A stretch of DNA of 40,029 bases. Origin: Poronia punctata. Lineage: Eukaryota > Ascomycota > Sordariomycetes > Xylariales > Xylariaceae. Below the pieces are notes generated by a model. It did not search any database and was not told the origin of the DNA. It saw only the letters and a list, made by a program, of their open reading frames with translations. Below, one piece after another: positions 21,333-32,116 of the stretch. The stretch spans positions 1 to 40,029 of the forward strand of contig MU401749.1 in assembly GCA_022579005.1 (NCBI GenBank), in the 5' to 3' direction. The number at the start of each line of letters is the position of its first letter. The stretch's first letter is position 1. Position numbers and translations under genes: made by a program.

Positions 21333-23092
21333 TTACGAAGTGAAGAGTTCCACGCAATCAAAGATCTATGTCAAACCCGCGCATTAGTACATAAATTACA
21401 AAAAGTTGTCTGTTCAAAGGGTACTTACGAAGTTGGGGTTCAAGAAAGTATCCCCGCTGCTCCCAGAAATGGATTGAATAGTGATAGTGTTAGACCCAGC
21501 CACGAGAGTGCCAGCAGGTATATCGACATCATACACCTCGCCGAACCCCCGGTATGCGCCACGCGTGACGCCACGGCTATCAATCTTGGTAGGTGCCGAA
21601 GGGCTAGGACTAGCCCACTCGTTCACCGTAGCCTGCGGTCGAGAACCGGCAAACGAGAGCGTGGTCGCGATCCGCAGCGTGGTGGCACCCGGGTCCGAGT
21701 CCAGATCGAACTGGATCGTCACCGGGTTATTCACCGTCTGGAATAGCGCCATGGGGAACTGGTCGACGGAAGAAGACCCGATCGTGTAAGTGACCGGTTC
21801 CCAGGCGCTCATTCGACTATCGGACGGGTGCATGCGGAGGAACTTATCGGCGTTGAGGAACCCCGTCGGCTGGCCGTCGTACTCGCCAATCTTCCAGACC
21901 GAGTCGCGCTCCGGCAGGGTGCTGGCGATGTCTTTCGATGTCGTGCCGCCTGCGCTGACGCTGACGCCCGTGGCCGAGGCGACGTTATACTCGCCTTGGT
22001 AGAGGACCATGGTGTAAGAACCTTCCTTCATGGGCGGCGACGAGAAAGAGCCGTCCGATGCCGCGATGGTCCAGTATTGCGCCTCGTCGTTATACCAGTG
22101 CACGACAGTCTGGAAGTCACCCGACACACCCGAAGCAGTTCCCGACACGGTTCCACGCGACGAGGCGGGGACGTAGCCCTCGACGTCGAGCTCGGAGAAG
22201 AAGGAAAGATCGGCTTCGGCAAGCTTGGGCACACCCGACCGTGAGAACACCATGACGTAAGGACCATGTAGGACGTTGGTGCGATATGCCTCGGTCTGGA
22301 CATGGCCACTGTTCATATACCAGTACAGATTCGTCTCATCTCCGGCATTGTTAGACTCGATGTCGCGGAAGAAGGGGCCGCCCGAGGATGACTCGGGCTG
22401 CGGCGTCAACATGCACACGTGGATCTCGTCCGAGCCTCCGTATACGCATTGCGCGTCCTTGTCGATGAACCTGGTGCTCGAGTAAAACTTGGAGCGCGTC
22501 TCGCCGTTGACGACGAAGACGTCGGATCCTTCGACCGTTTCGCTGGCACCTGCTGTCGTCGATGCGCTGCCGTAGGGGTATTCTTCCGGCAGTTTCGACG
22601 ATTGTAGACGGGCTATGAAGCGAAGCTCTCCGACTTCCGGTTCGGCGTTGATAAATGTGGCCATGTAAATAGAGCTGTCGCCACTCCTGGCCACCAGGTA
22701 GTGGGTGAGAGTCGAAGTCTCACATGTCACCTTGACATATTCACCCGAACCTATGCTACGTTAGGCGACTTGTCGTCCATTTCCCAAGCTGACAAACTCG
22801 AGCGTGAATGAATGAATAGCTTACCACCGCTCACTTGGGCCACGCTAACCGTTGCCGAGCCTAGGCCGGAGGAGATGTGACTGCCTTTGCTTTGGCCTTG
22901 AAGCTCTTGACCGCGGTACGAGATCGACGTGATATCGCAACTACCTCCGTTGACGGTGAAGACGAGCGGCTCCGACGATCCTGCATCGATGATGTAGTCG
23001 CTGCCGGACTGGGTGAAGCCAAAGGCGGCCGACGCCGACGAGGCGAATCCGAGGACGGACAGCAACAAGGCTCGTGACAACATGACGATCAA
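21333..23092 (-). CDS. rglA: Secreted rhamnogalacturonan lyase, polysaccharide lyase family 4
   Basis: Exons 23,092-22,825, 22,750-21,429 and 21,365-21,333 give 540 residues, or 537 if the Met at 23,083 starts. A signal peptide ends near ASSASA (about 22). The protein then follows fungal RGL4: an N-terminal catalytic beta-sandwich (to about 280), a fibronectin-like domain (about 285-370) and a C-terminal carbohydrate-binding-type domain (from about 375) ending IFDCVELF. The Aspergillus aculeatus enzyme uses Lys150 and His210 with Tyr203 and Tyr205 (from memory); here the matching residues are Lys177 in TRSKFYSS, and Tyr232, Tyr234 and His239 in YWYMNSGH. It cleaves the rhamnose-galacturonate backbone of pectin by beta-elimination outside the cell. 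The last exon codes only ten residues, but they match the usual family ending. It is divergent from the GH71 gene. Confidence 0.92.
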
Positions 23093-25437
23093 CTACGATT
23101 ACCGGGTATGATTCCTACAATCATTGTAGGCGGATACGGCCCAAGTGTTATAGCCTTCGTTTTATACAGTCGAAAGCACAACTGGGCCATTACATGCAGC
23201 CAAGGTTCCCCTGCAAACAAGTGACGCGTATGTAAAAGAACGGTGTCAGGTAAATAAAATGGGATCCAGTCACTGGCCAAGTGCAACCCTGAATCGGCAA
23301 GATCTCGACGGGTATATCCCCCAGGAACAGATATCGCGGGAGGACCGCTCCGTCGTACAAACACTCGTGGCTAGACTGGCGGACATTTTCGGTATAGATA
23401 ATGCGCCGATGTTATTGGCCAACTCTGACTCGATTGGCAAGCTTGTGAATTTGGAGACTCGACTCCAATTCTCCGATCGATTTTCTTCTTATAGCCATCG
23501 AATTGTTCGGCCAGTCTACGAGTAGGTACTTGATGAATCGAAGCAACGGAGTCTGGGAGTCTGGATACGTACGTGGAGTGGACGGTTGCGGAAGAAATAA
23601 GCTTATCAGGGATCGATAAGAGCTAGCTCGGCTGATCGACAGCCGAGATCTGTTCTGGTAGGTATACTGCGCATCAAGATGGAAACTACGATAGGAAAGC
23701 ACGCTCAAGCTGTGACGGCTGTGTGCCGAGTATTAGAATATGAAGAAGGCACCTCCTCGTAATGTGACTGCGACTGCGAGGATACGTGAAAATTTATAAA
23801 GAAATGCGATCGGCCTTCTAGAACAATAAAATGCAACTGAGATCATTTGTCCTGAAGATCCATCCCGCCGGGGAGGAACGATCGTCAGGTTTGCTTCAAA
23901 GACTGATATTTAAGTCAAAACTGCCGACTACATATTCGTCCCCGGGAAAATGGAGTCCGTTGTTTCTCGCTGATTGAATACTCACGACTTAGCAGCCAGA
24001 CTAAGGCCGGGCATTCGCACAAGGCCACAGTCCATCATCATGGGTATTGTGGTCGCGACAGTACTCGTAGGATGCGTCCATCACATCGACCCTCAAACCT
24101 ATTCGCCCCAGCACTTATCGACTTGATACCCGTTAAACTACAAACCAAGAATAGGAATCATCAAAGAGCCAGACTTTTTGACCACCAGTACCGGAAGTTT
24201 TTAAACAAAAGCGGGGATCTATAAAGGATCAATTGGGTTGAGGTTGAGGCTGATCGGCAGTTGGCAATACTAAAAAAGGCAGGAGTGTACGAGTAAGATG
24301 CTGCATTCTCACCTGCCTTATGAGATGCCGTGGAGGAAACAGAAATAGGTAGTTTCAATGGGGCCGAAAACCTTTTGACTTATATTTCTTCGCTTTCAAC
24401 GGTTGGTGGATATAAAGTTAAAGGTCGTCACTGGTGATAGGTGAATGTACGATTTTGAGATCCTCTATCGTCGGGTGGAAACTAAAATACACGGTAATCC
24501 GGTAATACCGTCTCGACAATACAACATCACCTTACAAGTAGGGAATTCGTTTCCTAACGCACTCAATCCACGATGTAGTTACTCTACCTTGGCCAAAATC
24601 TAATCAGACAAATGCTTTTTAGGTATATTATACCTGTATCGTGGCCAACCTCCCCTGCCTTTTCCTTCCGCACCAAGCTTCGTGGCAAGTAATGTCTAAA
24701 AAGTCAAGGTGAGAGGTACGCCTTGGCTGACGTACATGTCTTGGACATCATCAAAACGCAGGTATCTGGTACGAGTGGTATTAGACACAGCTTGTCAACA
24801 CGTTAATCTCCCACGATTGGAAGATTCAACTTAACAAAAACTACGTCTAGAACCTCTATCCATCTTACCACAGTAGTTGAGGTTACTGAATTCCACAGCC
24901 TTTTATCCCAACACTAACAATCCCGAGGCAACATTACATTAAGGAGGTTAGGTTAAGGGGTTCTTGGGGGCCGGCGGCATCTCGGACCCCAAATAGGCAA
25001 GTGAGATCGAGTCGAGATCCTTCACGTACGGAGGCTAGACTACCTGGCTACCCATTGTCGACGCCCAACACACTAGGTTACGCAAGTCGACTGAAACAGC
25101 GACAGTGAGGTCTGATTTAAGAATAGCATTTATAGTCGTACAGGAAACTACCGACATTACTAAGGTAGTGCCAACGCAGCCTTGCCACCTACCGCATGTG
25201 CATAGGATGCAAGTAGGGAACAGGGCCATGGTTATTAATAGATCATATCAAAAGTCCGTCCATAGTATTATATAAGTTGTTCAGCTAACGCCACCATGAA
25301 TGTCGATCAGATATGAACGGCCGTCATTGATCGTCAGACCCTGATTCTCACCCTTCTTCATTTATTCTGTGTCTGTTTGTTGTCTCCCTAGTCAAAAAAG
25401 ACGTATTGACAAGAAGAGAAGAGGAAATAGTCAAAAA
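23093..25437. other. Long divergent intergenic region between lyase and glucanase genes
   Basis: These 2.35 kb separate two secreted-hydrolase genes that point away from each other. One small open frame (23,259-23,525) is listed separately. I found no tRNA, no transposon and no clear repeat in the rest. It could hold the promoters of both genes plus an unrecognised short or non-coding gene. Confidence 0.5.
23259..23525 (+). CDS. Possible small hypothetical protein, 88 residues
   Basis: An open frame from ATG to TAG with mixed, ordinary-looking amino acid content and no signal peptide or membrane segment. It begins 167 bases from the lyase start codon, on the other strand, so it would overlap the lyase promoter region. 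I do not recognise it. It may be chance, or an exon of a longer gene whose other exons I cannot find. Confidence 0.2.
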   Translation: MGSSHWPSATLNRQDLDGYIPQEQISREDRSVVQTLVARLADIFGIDNAPMLLANSDSIGKLVNLETRLQFSDRFSSYSHRIVRPVYE

Positions 25438-27001
25438 ATGAAGCAATACGCCCTCGCCTCCCTAGCCGCCTTGTGCGTCAAGGTGGTAGTGGCTGAAAAG
25501 GAGGTATTCGCCCATTACATGGTCGGCCTGACGTACGGCCAGACCCGCGACGAATGGGCCCTAGACATCACCGATGCCAAGGGCGCCGGCATCGACGGCT
25601 TCGCCCTCAACATCGGGTCGCAGGATACGCAGAACCTGGAACAGTTACAGATGGCCTACGATGTGGCCGGCGAGAACGATTTCCTCCTCTTCCTCTCCTT
25701 CGACATGGCCGCTTCACATTGGGACGCCGGCCCGATCGCTGACAACATCACCGCGTACAAGGATCTGCCCGCCCAGTTCAAAATCGACAATCGTGCTGTC
25801 GTCTCAACCTTTGAGGGTCCCAGCCAGGCCGACGACTGGGCTGGAATTCGAACTGGTGTCGACGGCGGTATTTATTTGATCCCTGATTGGGCTTCGCTGG
25901 GTGCTGAGGGTGTGGGTAGCAAGCTGGACATCATCGATGGTGCTTGTGAGTGATTGCGATGCATACACAGTGCAATGTTATGATGCGGATATCTGACGTT
26001 TTACAGTCAACTGGGGTGCATGGCCGGAAGCGAACCAGGACGCCATGACGACTGGAAACGACGTCGCATACAAATCTGCTCTACAGGGCAAGCCTTACAT
26101 GATGGGCGTCAGCCCCTACTTCTACACCTGTATGTCCTCTGTGTCCAATCACGAATGCTATGCGACTGACAAGAGGGGTAGACTTCCCGCAGTATGACCC
26201 ACCCAAGACGTGGTATTCCTCGAGCGAATCGCTATGGTTCGACCGTTGGCAGCAAGTCCTAGACGTCCAGCCTGAGCTCATCGAAATCATCACATGTACG
26301 TTATATCCTCTTGTGTGCATGAATCCGGATTCGTAAGGAGCCATACAAACTAACCATCATAGGGAACGACTACGGCGAATCGAGCTACATTAATGCGCCC
26401 AGAGACCATCAGATCACCGAGGGCGCCGAGGTTTGGGCCAAGGGAGTTGATCACACCGCCTTCCGCTTCGTTCTCCCCTACTTCATCAGTGCCTATAAGG
26501 CCGGCAACGCAGACGTCGACCTCCCCAGCCAAGGGGCTGTCGCTTGGTATCGAACCACATCCGCAACCGTGTGCGACGCCGGTGGTAAGTTGCAATATTA
26601 CACTTTAGACCGTGCACTCGGTGCTAACACGTTCCACTAGGTGCGGTTTGGGGCCAAGGCGGAAGCGCCCCAGCGGCTGACGGTGCTAAAGATGTCGTCT
26701 CTATCATCGCCCTCACCAACGATGCGGCCGACGTCAAGGTCCAAATCGGAGGCGCAGACGCATCTGTCGAGGCCAAAGGTTCCGTCGGAAAAGCCTCGTT
26801 CTTTGAGGCTTCTTTCGAGGGAATGACGGGCGCCGTAACCGTGACTGTCAACGGCCAATCTACAACCGGCGCCGAAATTACCGGCGATTGCCCATCTTCG
26901 GGCCGGGTGAGTTCTTTCGTCAAACTCGGTAGTATATCGCCTTTGTTGCTAACGCTCAACAGGTGAACTTCAACGCCGTTGCTATTGAAGTGGATATATA
27001 A
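25438..27001 (+). CDS. Secreted alpha-1,3-glucanase (mutanase), glycoside hydrolase family 71
   Basis: Exons 25,438-25,945; 26,007-26,129; 26,182-26,295; 26,363-26,584; 26,641-26,906; 26,963-27,001 give 423 residues, all junctions in phase. A signal peptide ends near VVVA (about 19). GH71 landmarks follow in order: FAHYMVG, GIDGFALNIG, FLLFLSFDM, an FNWGAWP segment after intron 1, and WNDYGES at about 249-255, which is rebuilt across intron 3. The enzyme hydrolyses alpha-1,3-glucan, a fungal wall polymer, outside the cell or in the wall, for remodelling, division or attack on other fungi. Length fits catalytic module plus a beta-type C-terminal domain; no obvious CBM24 repeat follows. The start at 25,438 is chosen over an upstream in-frame codon at 25,369 because it begins the signal peptide. 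Confidence 0.93.
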
Positions 27002-27172
27002 TTATGCATCTTAGCCATGATACTGATCAGGGGTTGGGGAACATAGCTTCGAGTAAGTTGGGCGAGGGACATCAAGGAGGTCCAGAAGCGGGTCTTATCA
27101 ATGTATAATAAACGGCTTTTCACCTTGTACATAGGCGCGGATGGATTCAAAAAATAGAACAGTGTCAGTCTT

Positions 27173-28294
27173 TTAATCTGGTTTCTTGATGCTGATCTGA
27201 AACTTTTCTGCCCATTCTGTAAAGCCATCCTTGTCGCCTTCCCATGGTGATTTGGCCAATTCCGATGCAGTCAAAGCGTCCGAGAAGCAGTCGTCCATCG
27301 CTTGGTCTATTTCTTCAGGGTCCAACTCGTAAAAGGCACAGGCGATTTCTTCAAATCGATGGGGTAGGCGCTTCAATATCGGGAACAAGTTATCTAGTCG
27401 TTGTGGAATCGGTGTCTCCCCTTTTGCTGGCAGAGAAGGGAGTGATTTTATCCTCCTCTTAACGATAGCGGTGCAGAGCAACGTTGTGAGCCGTAATTTC
27501 TTGAGACAAGACTCTAGGCGCTCGCGAATCTTGTCCGGGTCGTCTCGTGGTATGCGTTGGGATGTCATAAGGTCGTCGATCATCTGTTGGGCTGAGAGGT
27601 GGTCATCATCTCCTTCTAGTTCGGTTTCGTGTTCAACTTCGTCGTCGTCATCGTCATCCTCGGTTTCGTCGCCCCATTCTTTAAGCTCCTCCAGTATGTC
27701 TTGGAGGGTATCTCGGTATTCCTCAACTTTCATTGCTAATAGACCTCCAGCACCGAGTTGTCGTAGCCGAATCACCTCGTCACATGCTGCCCATATGACG
27801 CCAGTCGCAAGAATGCTGCCTTTCTCGCCATTGACGCCGTTCTTTCCATCTGCTGACAGACTCTTGCCGCTGAGGGGAATAAGCTCCGCGAACGAACGTA
27901 GTTCTTTCAAGACTCTGTAAGCTCTCCATGCGAGTTCCTGGCGCACAACAGAAGTGTAGGTCTCGGTGGCGCATAACTCGACGGCGGAGGCAATGGCTGG
28001 GATAGGACCTTCTGCAAGCTCTCGTAGGACTTTTATGATAGCGGATGGCGTAAAAGGTTCGTTTATGATCAGAAGCGAGAGTTTAGTTGTGTGGGCCTTT
28101 ACTAGAGTAGCGGCATCATGTGCAAGAGAGAAGGCATCAACTGGCTCGGCAGCAGAGTGGGTTTCTCCCACGGCCTTGTCAAGAGCAATTGAGTGAACGC
28201 TGTTTTCAAGTTGAGTTATTAGGCTGGTTATAGATTGAACAAGAGCTTTGAGGCTATCAAGCGAGCCATCCTTCTTATCGGCCTTGGGCGACAT
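27173..28294 (-). CDS. GCIP/CCNDBP1 (Grap2 and cyclin-D interacting) domain protein
   Basis: A single exon of 373 residues, mostly helical in appearance. The N-terminal part (to about 200) has the helix pattern of the GCIP N domain. A strongly acidic stretch (about 210-235, ETEDDDDDDEVEHE) separates it from a C-terminal helical part with LDNLFPILKRLPHRF and YELDPEEIDQAMDDC. Animal relatives bind Grap2 and cyclin D; fungal members are uncharacterised conserved proteins, so the function here is unknown. No signal peptide or membrane segment, so probably cytosolic or nuclear. The 3' end lies 171 bases from the GH71 stop. Confidence 0.8.
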   Translation of the reverse strand: MSPKADKKDGSLDSLKALVQSITSLITQLENSVHSIALDKAVGETHSAAEPVDAFSLAHDAATLVKAHTTKLSLLIINEPFTPSAIIKVLRELAEGPIPAIASAVELCATETYTSVVRQELAWRAYRVLKELRSFAELIPLSGKSLSADGKNGVNGEKGSILATGVIWAACDEVIRLRQLGAGGLLAMKVEEYRDTLQDILEELKEWGDETEDDDDDDEVEHETELEGDDDHLSAQQMIDDLMTSQRIPRDDPDKIRERLESCLKKLRLTTLLCTAIVKRRIKSLPSLPAKGETPIPQRLDNLFPILKRLPHRFEEIACAFYELDPEEIDQAMDDCFSDALTASELAKSPWEGDKDGFTEWAEKFQISIKKPD

Positions 28295-29065
28295 GGCGAT
28301 GACTTCATTAGCTAGCTGCTGAATCTACTGTTGTTAAGGAGTGGGAAATTTAGCTCTCCAACAATATTTTCCACTGCCCGGGTATGAGACTGAGGGGCAG
28401 CAAACGTTCAGTTGGGGGCATATACCCCTCCATTGCCAGTTGTGTGTAGGTCGGAGACAGCTGGTTGAATTTGTCAGCCGACAGAAACACGCTAGTTCCA
28501 ACCTGGGAACAAATTAAAGCTGCAGGCATCAAAACACGTCGCGTTTCACCTTCGTCTCCCCAGCTAAGCGAGAATGGAAGGACAAAATGGCGTGGTCCGA
28601 CTTCAACATATTTCAGCTACCTACTTCTCGCGTCTCTCCTTTATTTCCTAGTCAACTGGAGTTCATGGTATATACTACACATGGTACCTTCAAACACACG
28701 TTTTCCACGCAAAAGGCTTTGTTGCTTGCTGCTCACCTTTTCAAGGTATTGGTGTGGCGCATGCATCGATCAGTTGACCTTTTAAGGGGGCTGTATTCTC
28801 CAATGTCGGCGTTTACACCAATCCTACGGTAGGATCACGGTCGGCATTTTTCTCACTCTGGCGTAGAATGTGTACAAATGTCAACGTGGGCCGCCGACAA
28901 GTTTGAAACCACTATTGTAATGTCTTCCGCATTTACACGTATGTTAAAATCTCTTAAAAAACCACAAACGGCGCCTGTCTTAATGATTCGACCTCTCCAG
29001 CGACTCCATGTTAGCCCGCAATTACACGTATACCCGTGATTGACTCCCCCGGACACCATCACACG
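28295..29065. other. Divergent intergenic region
   Basis: Shared upstream sequence of the GCIP-like gene (-) and the membrane protein gene (+). Open frames at 28,465-28,832 show no family resemblance. Nothing else was recognised. Confidence 0.5.
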
Positions 29066-31191
29066 ATGTCACAATGCCCCCAATTTGACTGTGCGCGTCC
29101 TGATGAGATAAATCTCCCGCTAACGCCGTATCCTGACATTTCCGGACGAGGAGTAAGTCAAACCACCTCTCTGTCTGATTACTCGCCGGCTCTTCAGACT
29201 GTTAAGCCTACCATTCCAAGTTAGGTCATTATTGGTTTTGTTGGAACCGCATACTTTGTCGTCGTCCTGCAACTTCTAAACTATTTAATCGCCCATGACC
29301 CGGAGTCATGCCCGTTTCAAGATGAGGGTCCCATAAGTCAGGCTTTGGGTCAGGCTTTCGTCGGTGCCGACTCGTGGAGGCCGAACCCTATCGACGTAGC
29401 CTTCCTTGGCCGGTTCCGCCGCCTTGTCTTTTTAATAACGCGAACGAAGCTCTCTACCACTCGAGGGGGGCCCCGGCACCGGCACATAGCACGTGCGTTT
29501 GACTTGGTAGGAGGGATAATCAGATGTTTTGTTTAACACTACCGCTGCTAATATTCATCAGTGCATAAGAAGCCTATGTGATACCCAGTTGATGACCGGG
29601 TTCGCCATTCTCATCGGCGGTTTTAGCGTGGCCGACTGTGGCCTCTCTTCTTATCATTGGCAAATATTAGTCTGCCAGGCGTGGTTTGCCTGTGTTACGC
29701 ATTTGGCAGGCCTCACTGCCGTCCGAAGGTATCTACACAGTCACCCTCTAGAGAAATTTGTCCGATGGGCATTGTCAATAGCCCTCATGGGGACTCTGCT
29801 GGCCGCCATCGTGCCAACGGCATTTTTCGACTGGAGAGTCTGGGACAATGGAACCTTGCTTGCTACGGAATCGACCCCGGCCACGTGCTTCTTCGACCTA
29901 ATGGGACAGCGGGACTACTACAACAAAAAGGCAGCCGAGTATTGTAAGAGCTATACCGGTAACTACTGTTATTCAGAGTCGTTGGAAGGAACCCACGCTC
30001 TCCAGACTGTGGCTTTTACCATGGGCCTCCTCATCTTGTCCCTATGTAGCTGCACCGTCAGGCTTTTCACTAGCTTACAGTTCCCCATTAAGAAGAAGAT
30101 GGATAGTATGATGAACCGGCCGCGGCTTAGGCATGCTGACCAGGTGTCAAGTAAAACCAAAGACAGCCCAACCGAGATATTACTCGAGGCCCTGTACATG
30201 GCATTTTCATTGAATTTCGATCTGTTTAATTCGATCTTGGCCGAGGTAATTCACACTCCACTTCACCAACTGGCTTCCCCCTCTCTTTATGATGCAGTGG
30301 GTACTAAAAAGTGTCTTCTAGGTGTATTGGCTTGTGGTCCTTTTGGTGTGGGGAACGATCAGACTAGCCGGCAGTCTCGTGACAGACGATGAAGCGGTTT
30401 CGAAAGCCGAGGCGGAATGGACCTTTGGACAATTACTACCGGTTATTCTGTTGATTGCACCGATTTTGAGTTCAATCTGGAGTTTCGTCGGAGATAAGAA
30501 TGACGTACAGCACAAAACGTCGTTGTCCGGGGAGAGACAGCGAGCATATCAGTCCGAAGTCACCCTGTCGCCCAGCGTCGTGGGCACGAAAAAGGCACTC
30601 GACGCAGGTCAGCCTGCATTGGAAACCCTACGCTTGGATACTCTTTCGGCGTCCGGAAGTAGCCTGTCATCACCACCAGTCAATCATCAACCCACCAGTA
30701 TAGACATGATCACCTCCAGCCCGGTGTCCAAATCGCGTGAGGCGGCCTGTTACAGTGGTTTGGACTGGCTAGTCCCCTACCTCGCTATTATCTGGGCCAC
30801 AATAATGGTTTACACCGCCAGCTCTATCATCTTAACTCAGGGCGGCCCCGATTTCGGGCCGGGGTTTAAGCCGGTTAATGTATGGTTCAGCGCCCAAGGC
30901 ATCTTCTTCGCCCTACTACTCGTATACCCAGCATCGTGCGTCTCAGCCATGTTCGTCGGCCTTTATGTGGACTATAATGGCAGCAAGGGATCGACTACTT
31001 GGTCATTTGGGGGCAAACTGGTATTTTGGATATTCGGCACCGTTATCCAGCTTTTTTCCCTGCAGTTGAACTTTGCCGCAAGGCCGTTTTTGGCTGCGGC
31101 GGCCGCAATACTTTTGGTGCTATTATTGTATGGTTTGGCATTACTTCGCAACTCCTTTCGGCCTGCCAGAGCACGGTCCATTGGTTTATGA
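29066..31191 (+). CDS. Multi-pass membrane protein of unknown function, four exons
   Basis: Exons 29,066-29,152; 29,225-29,506; 29,562-30,245; 30,322-31,191 give 640 residues with every junction in phase 0. The short N-terminus is followed by a first hydrophobic segment (IIGFVGTAYFVVVLQLL, about 30-46), then a loop ending at SLCDTQLMTGF, the most family-like motif. At least seven further hydrophobic segments follow, four of them in the last 200 residues. A Cys-rich outside-type loop (about 205-245) carries NGT and several Cys, possibly disulfide bonded and glycosylated. A long Ser- and Thr-rich hydrophilic loop (about 385-460) looks cytoplasmic. I recognise the type as one widespread in filamentous ascomycetes without an assigned function, and I know of no enzyme or transporter motif in it. 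Confidence 0.8.
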
Positions 31192-32116
31192 GTCCCGTCC
31201 GTGTCTTGGGACTACCTGCTCATGCTTGTCCATGGTGGTAACCAAGAGTCGCCTTCTGTCCACAAGATTCCGAATATCCAAGTTTCATTATTTTCTTTCT
31301 CGACGGGATATCCAACTTAATTCTCGACTGAAATGTTTCGCGAGCACGAGGAGGGATTCGGGACGCAAGTGAAATACCCGGGCCGAAAATTAAAACAATA
31401 TAATACCTTACCCATCAGCTTCCTTCTAGTACACTTAATATACATAGTGCCATTTTTATGCCATGCGATTTATTTCCCTCGCATCCATCTATCTACCTTG
31501 GCGACCAGAAAGTCTGGGCGTTAACAGCCAAGACGCGGCCACGTGCCGGCATGAGACCAAGCCGGGAGGGCTGGTAGACTAAAACGAGGTAGACGCCCTT
31601 CACATTACTAGTACACTCAGATAAGCACGACAGGGTCATAGGGAAGCTGTATTTGGATGGGAACTTGAGATATACTTGTATTTCACGTCTCACATTCGAT
31701 CTCCTCAATGCCCAGACGCACATCTATCCATCTAAAATACCGATATACATTTCGCCATGGAAGGGATCCCTAGGCTTAGGTAGGTAGGTACTTTAGTGTT
31801 ACCAAAGAGGCGGGTAGAGGACAAGATAACCTCCGCATCTTATTCGAATCCGGAAGGTGGGTTGTGTGATTGTCGTATTTCCAGTGTCCCCCCCAAGGTA
31901 AACCGATTGGGGGATGACAGGGAATGCCTATCAATCATGTGGCTCGAATCTATCTATCTAACCTAACTTACCTACCTACCTACAGATGGGGAATACAAAG
32001 AAAGGATGAACAAGTCGCTAGACAAAGGGATAAAGCATGTACCTTAAATTCTCTTCATCCTCCTTTTATCGCATTTCATCCATCCATCGCGGCGCGGGGG
32101 AGTCCGGACAGACAAG
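31192..32116. other. Intergenic, upstream of the OPT transporter
   Basis: A 925-base gap with a CACGTG box near 31,540 and an inverted pair of TAGG repeats listed separately. Short open frames here show no recognisable protein. Confidence 0.5.
31777..31982. repeat. Inverted repeat pair of TAGG units
   Basis: TAGGTAGGTAGGTA at 31,777-31,790 and its exact reverse complement at 31,969-31,982 face each other 178 bases apart, within 350 bases of the OPT start codon. They could pair as a hairpin or bind a factor; both are speculation. Confidence 0.6.

Noticed and set aside
31840..31870. tRNA T-arm-like TTCGAATCC
   Set aside because: No acceptor, D or anticodon arms can be built around it.
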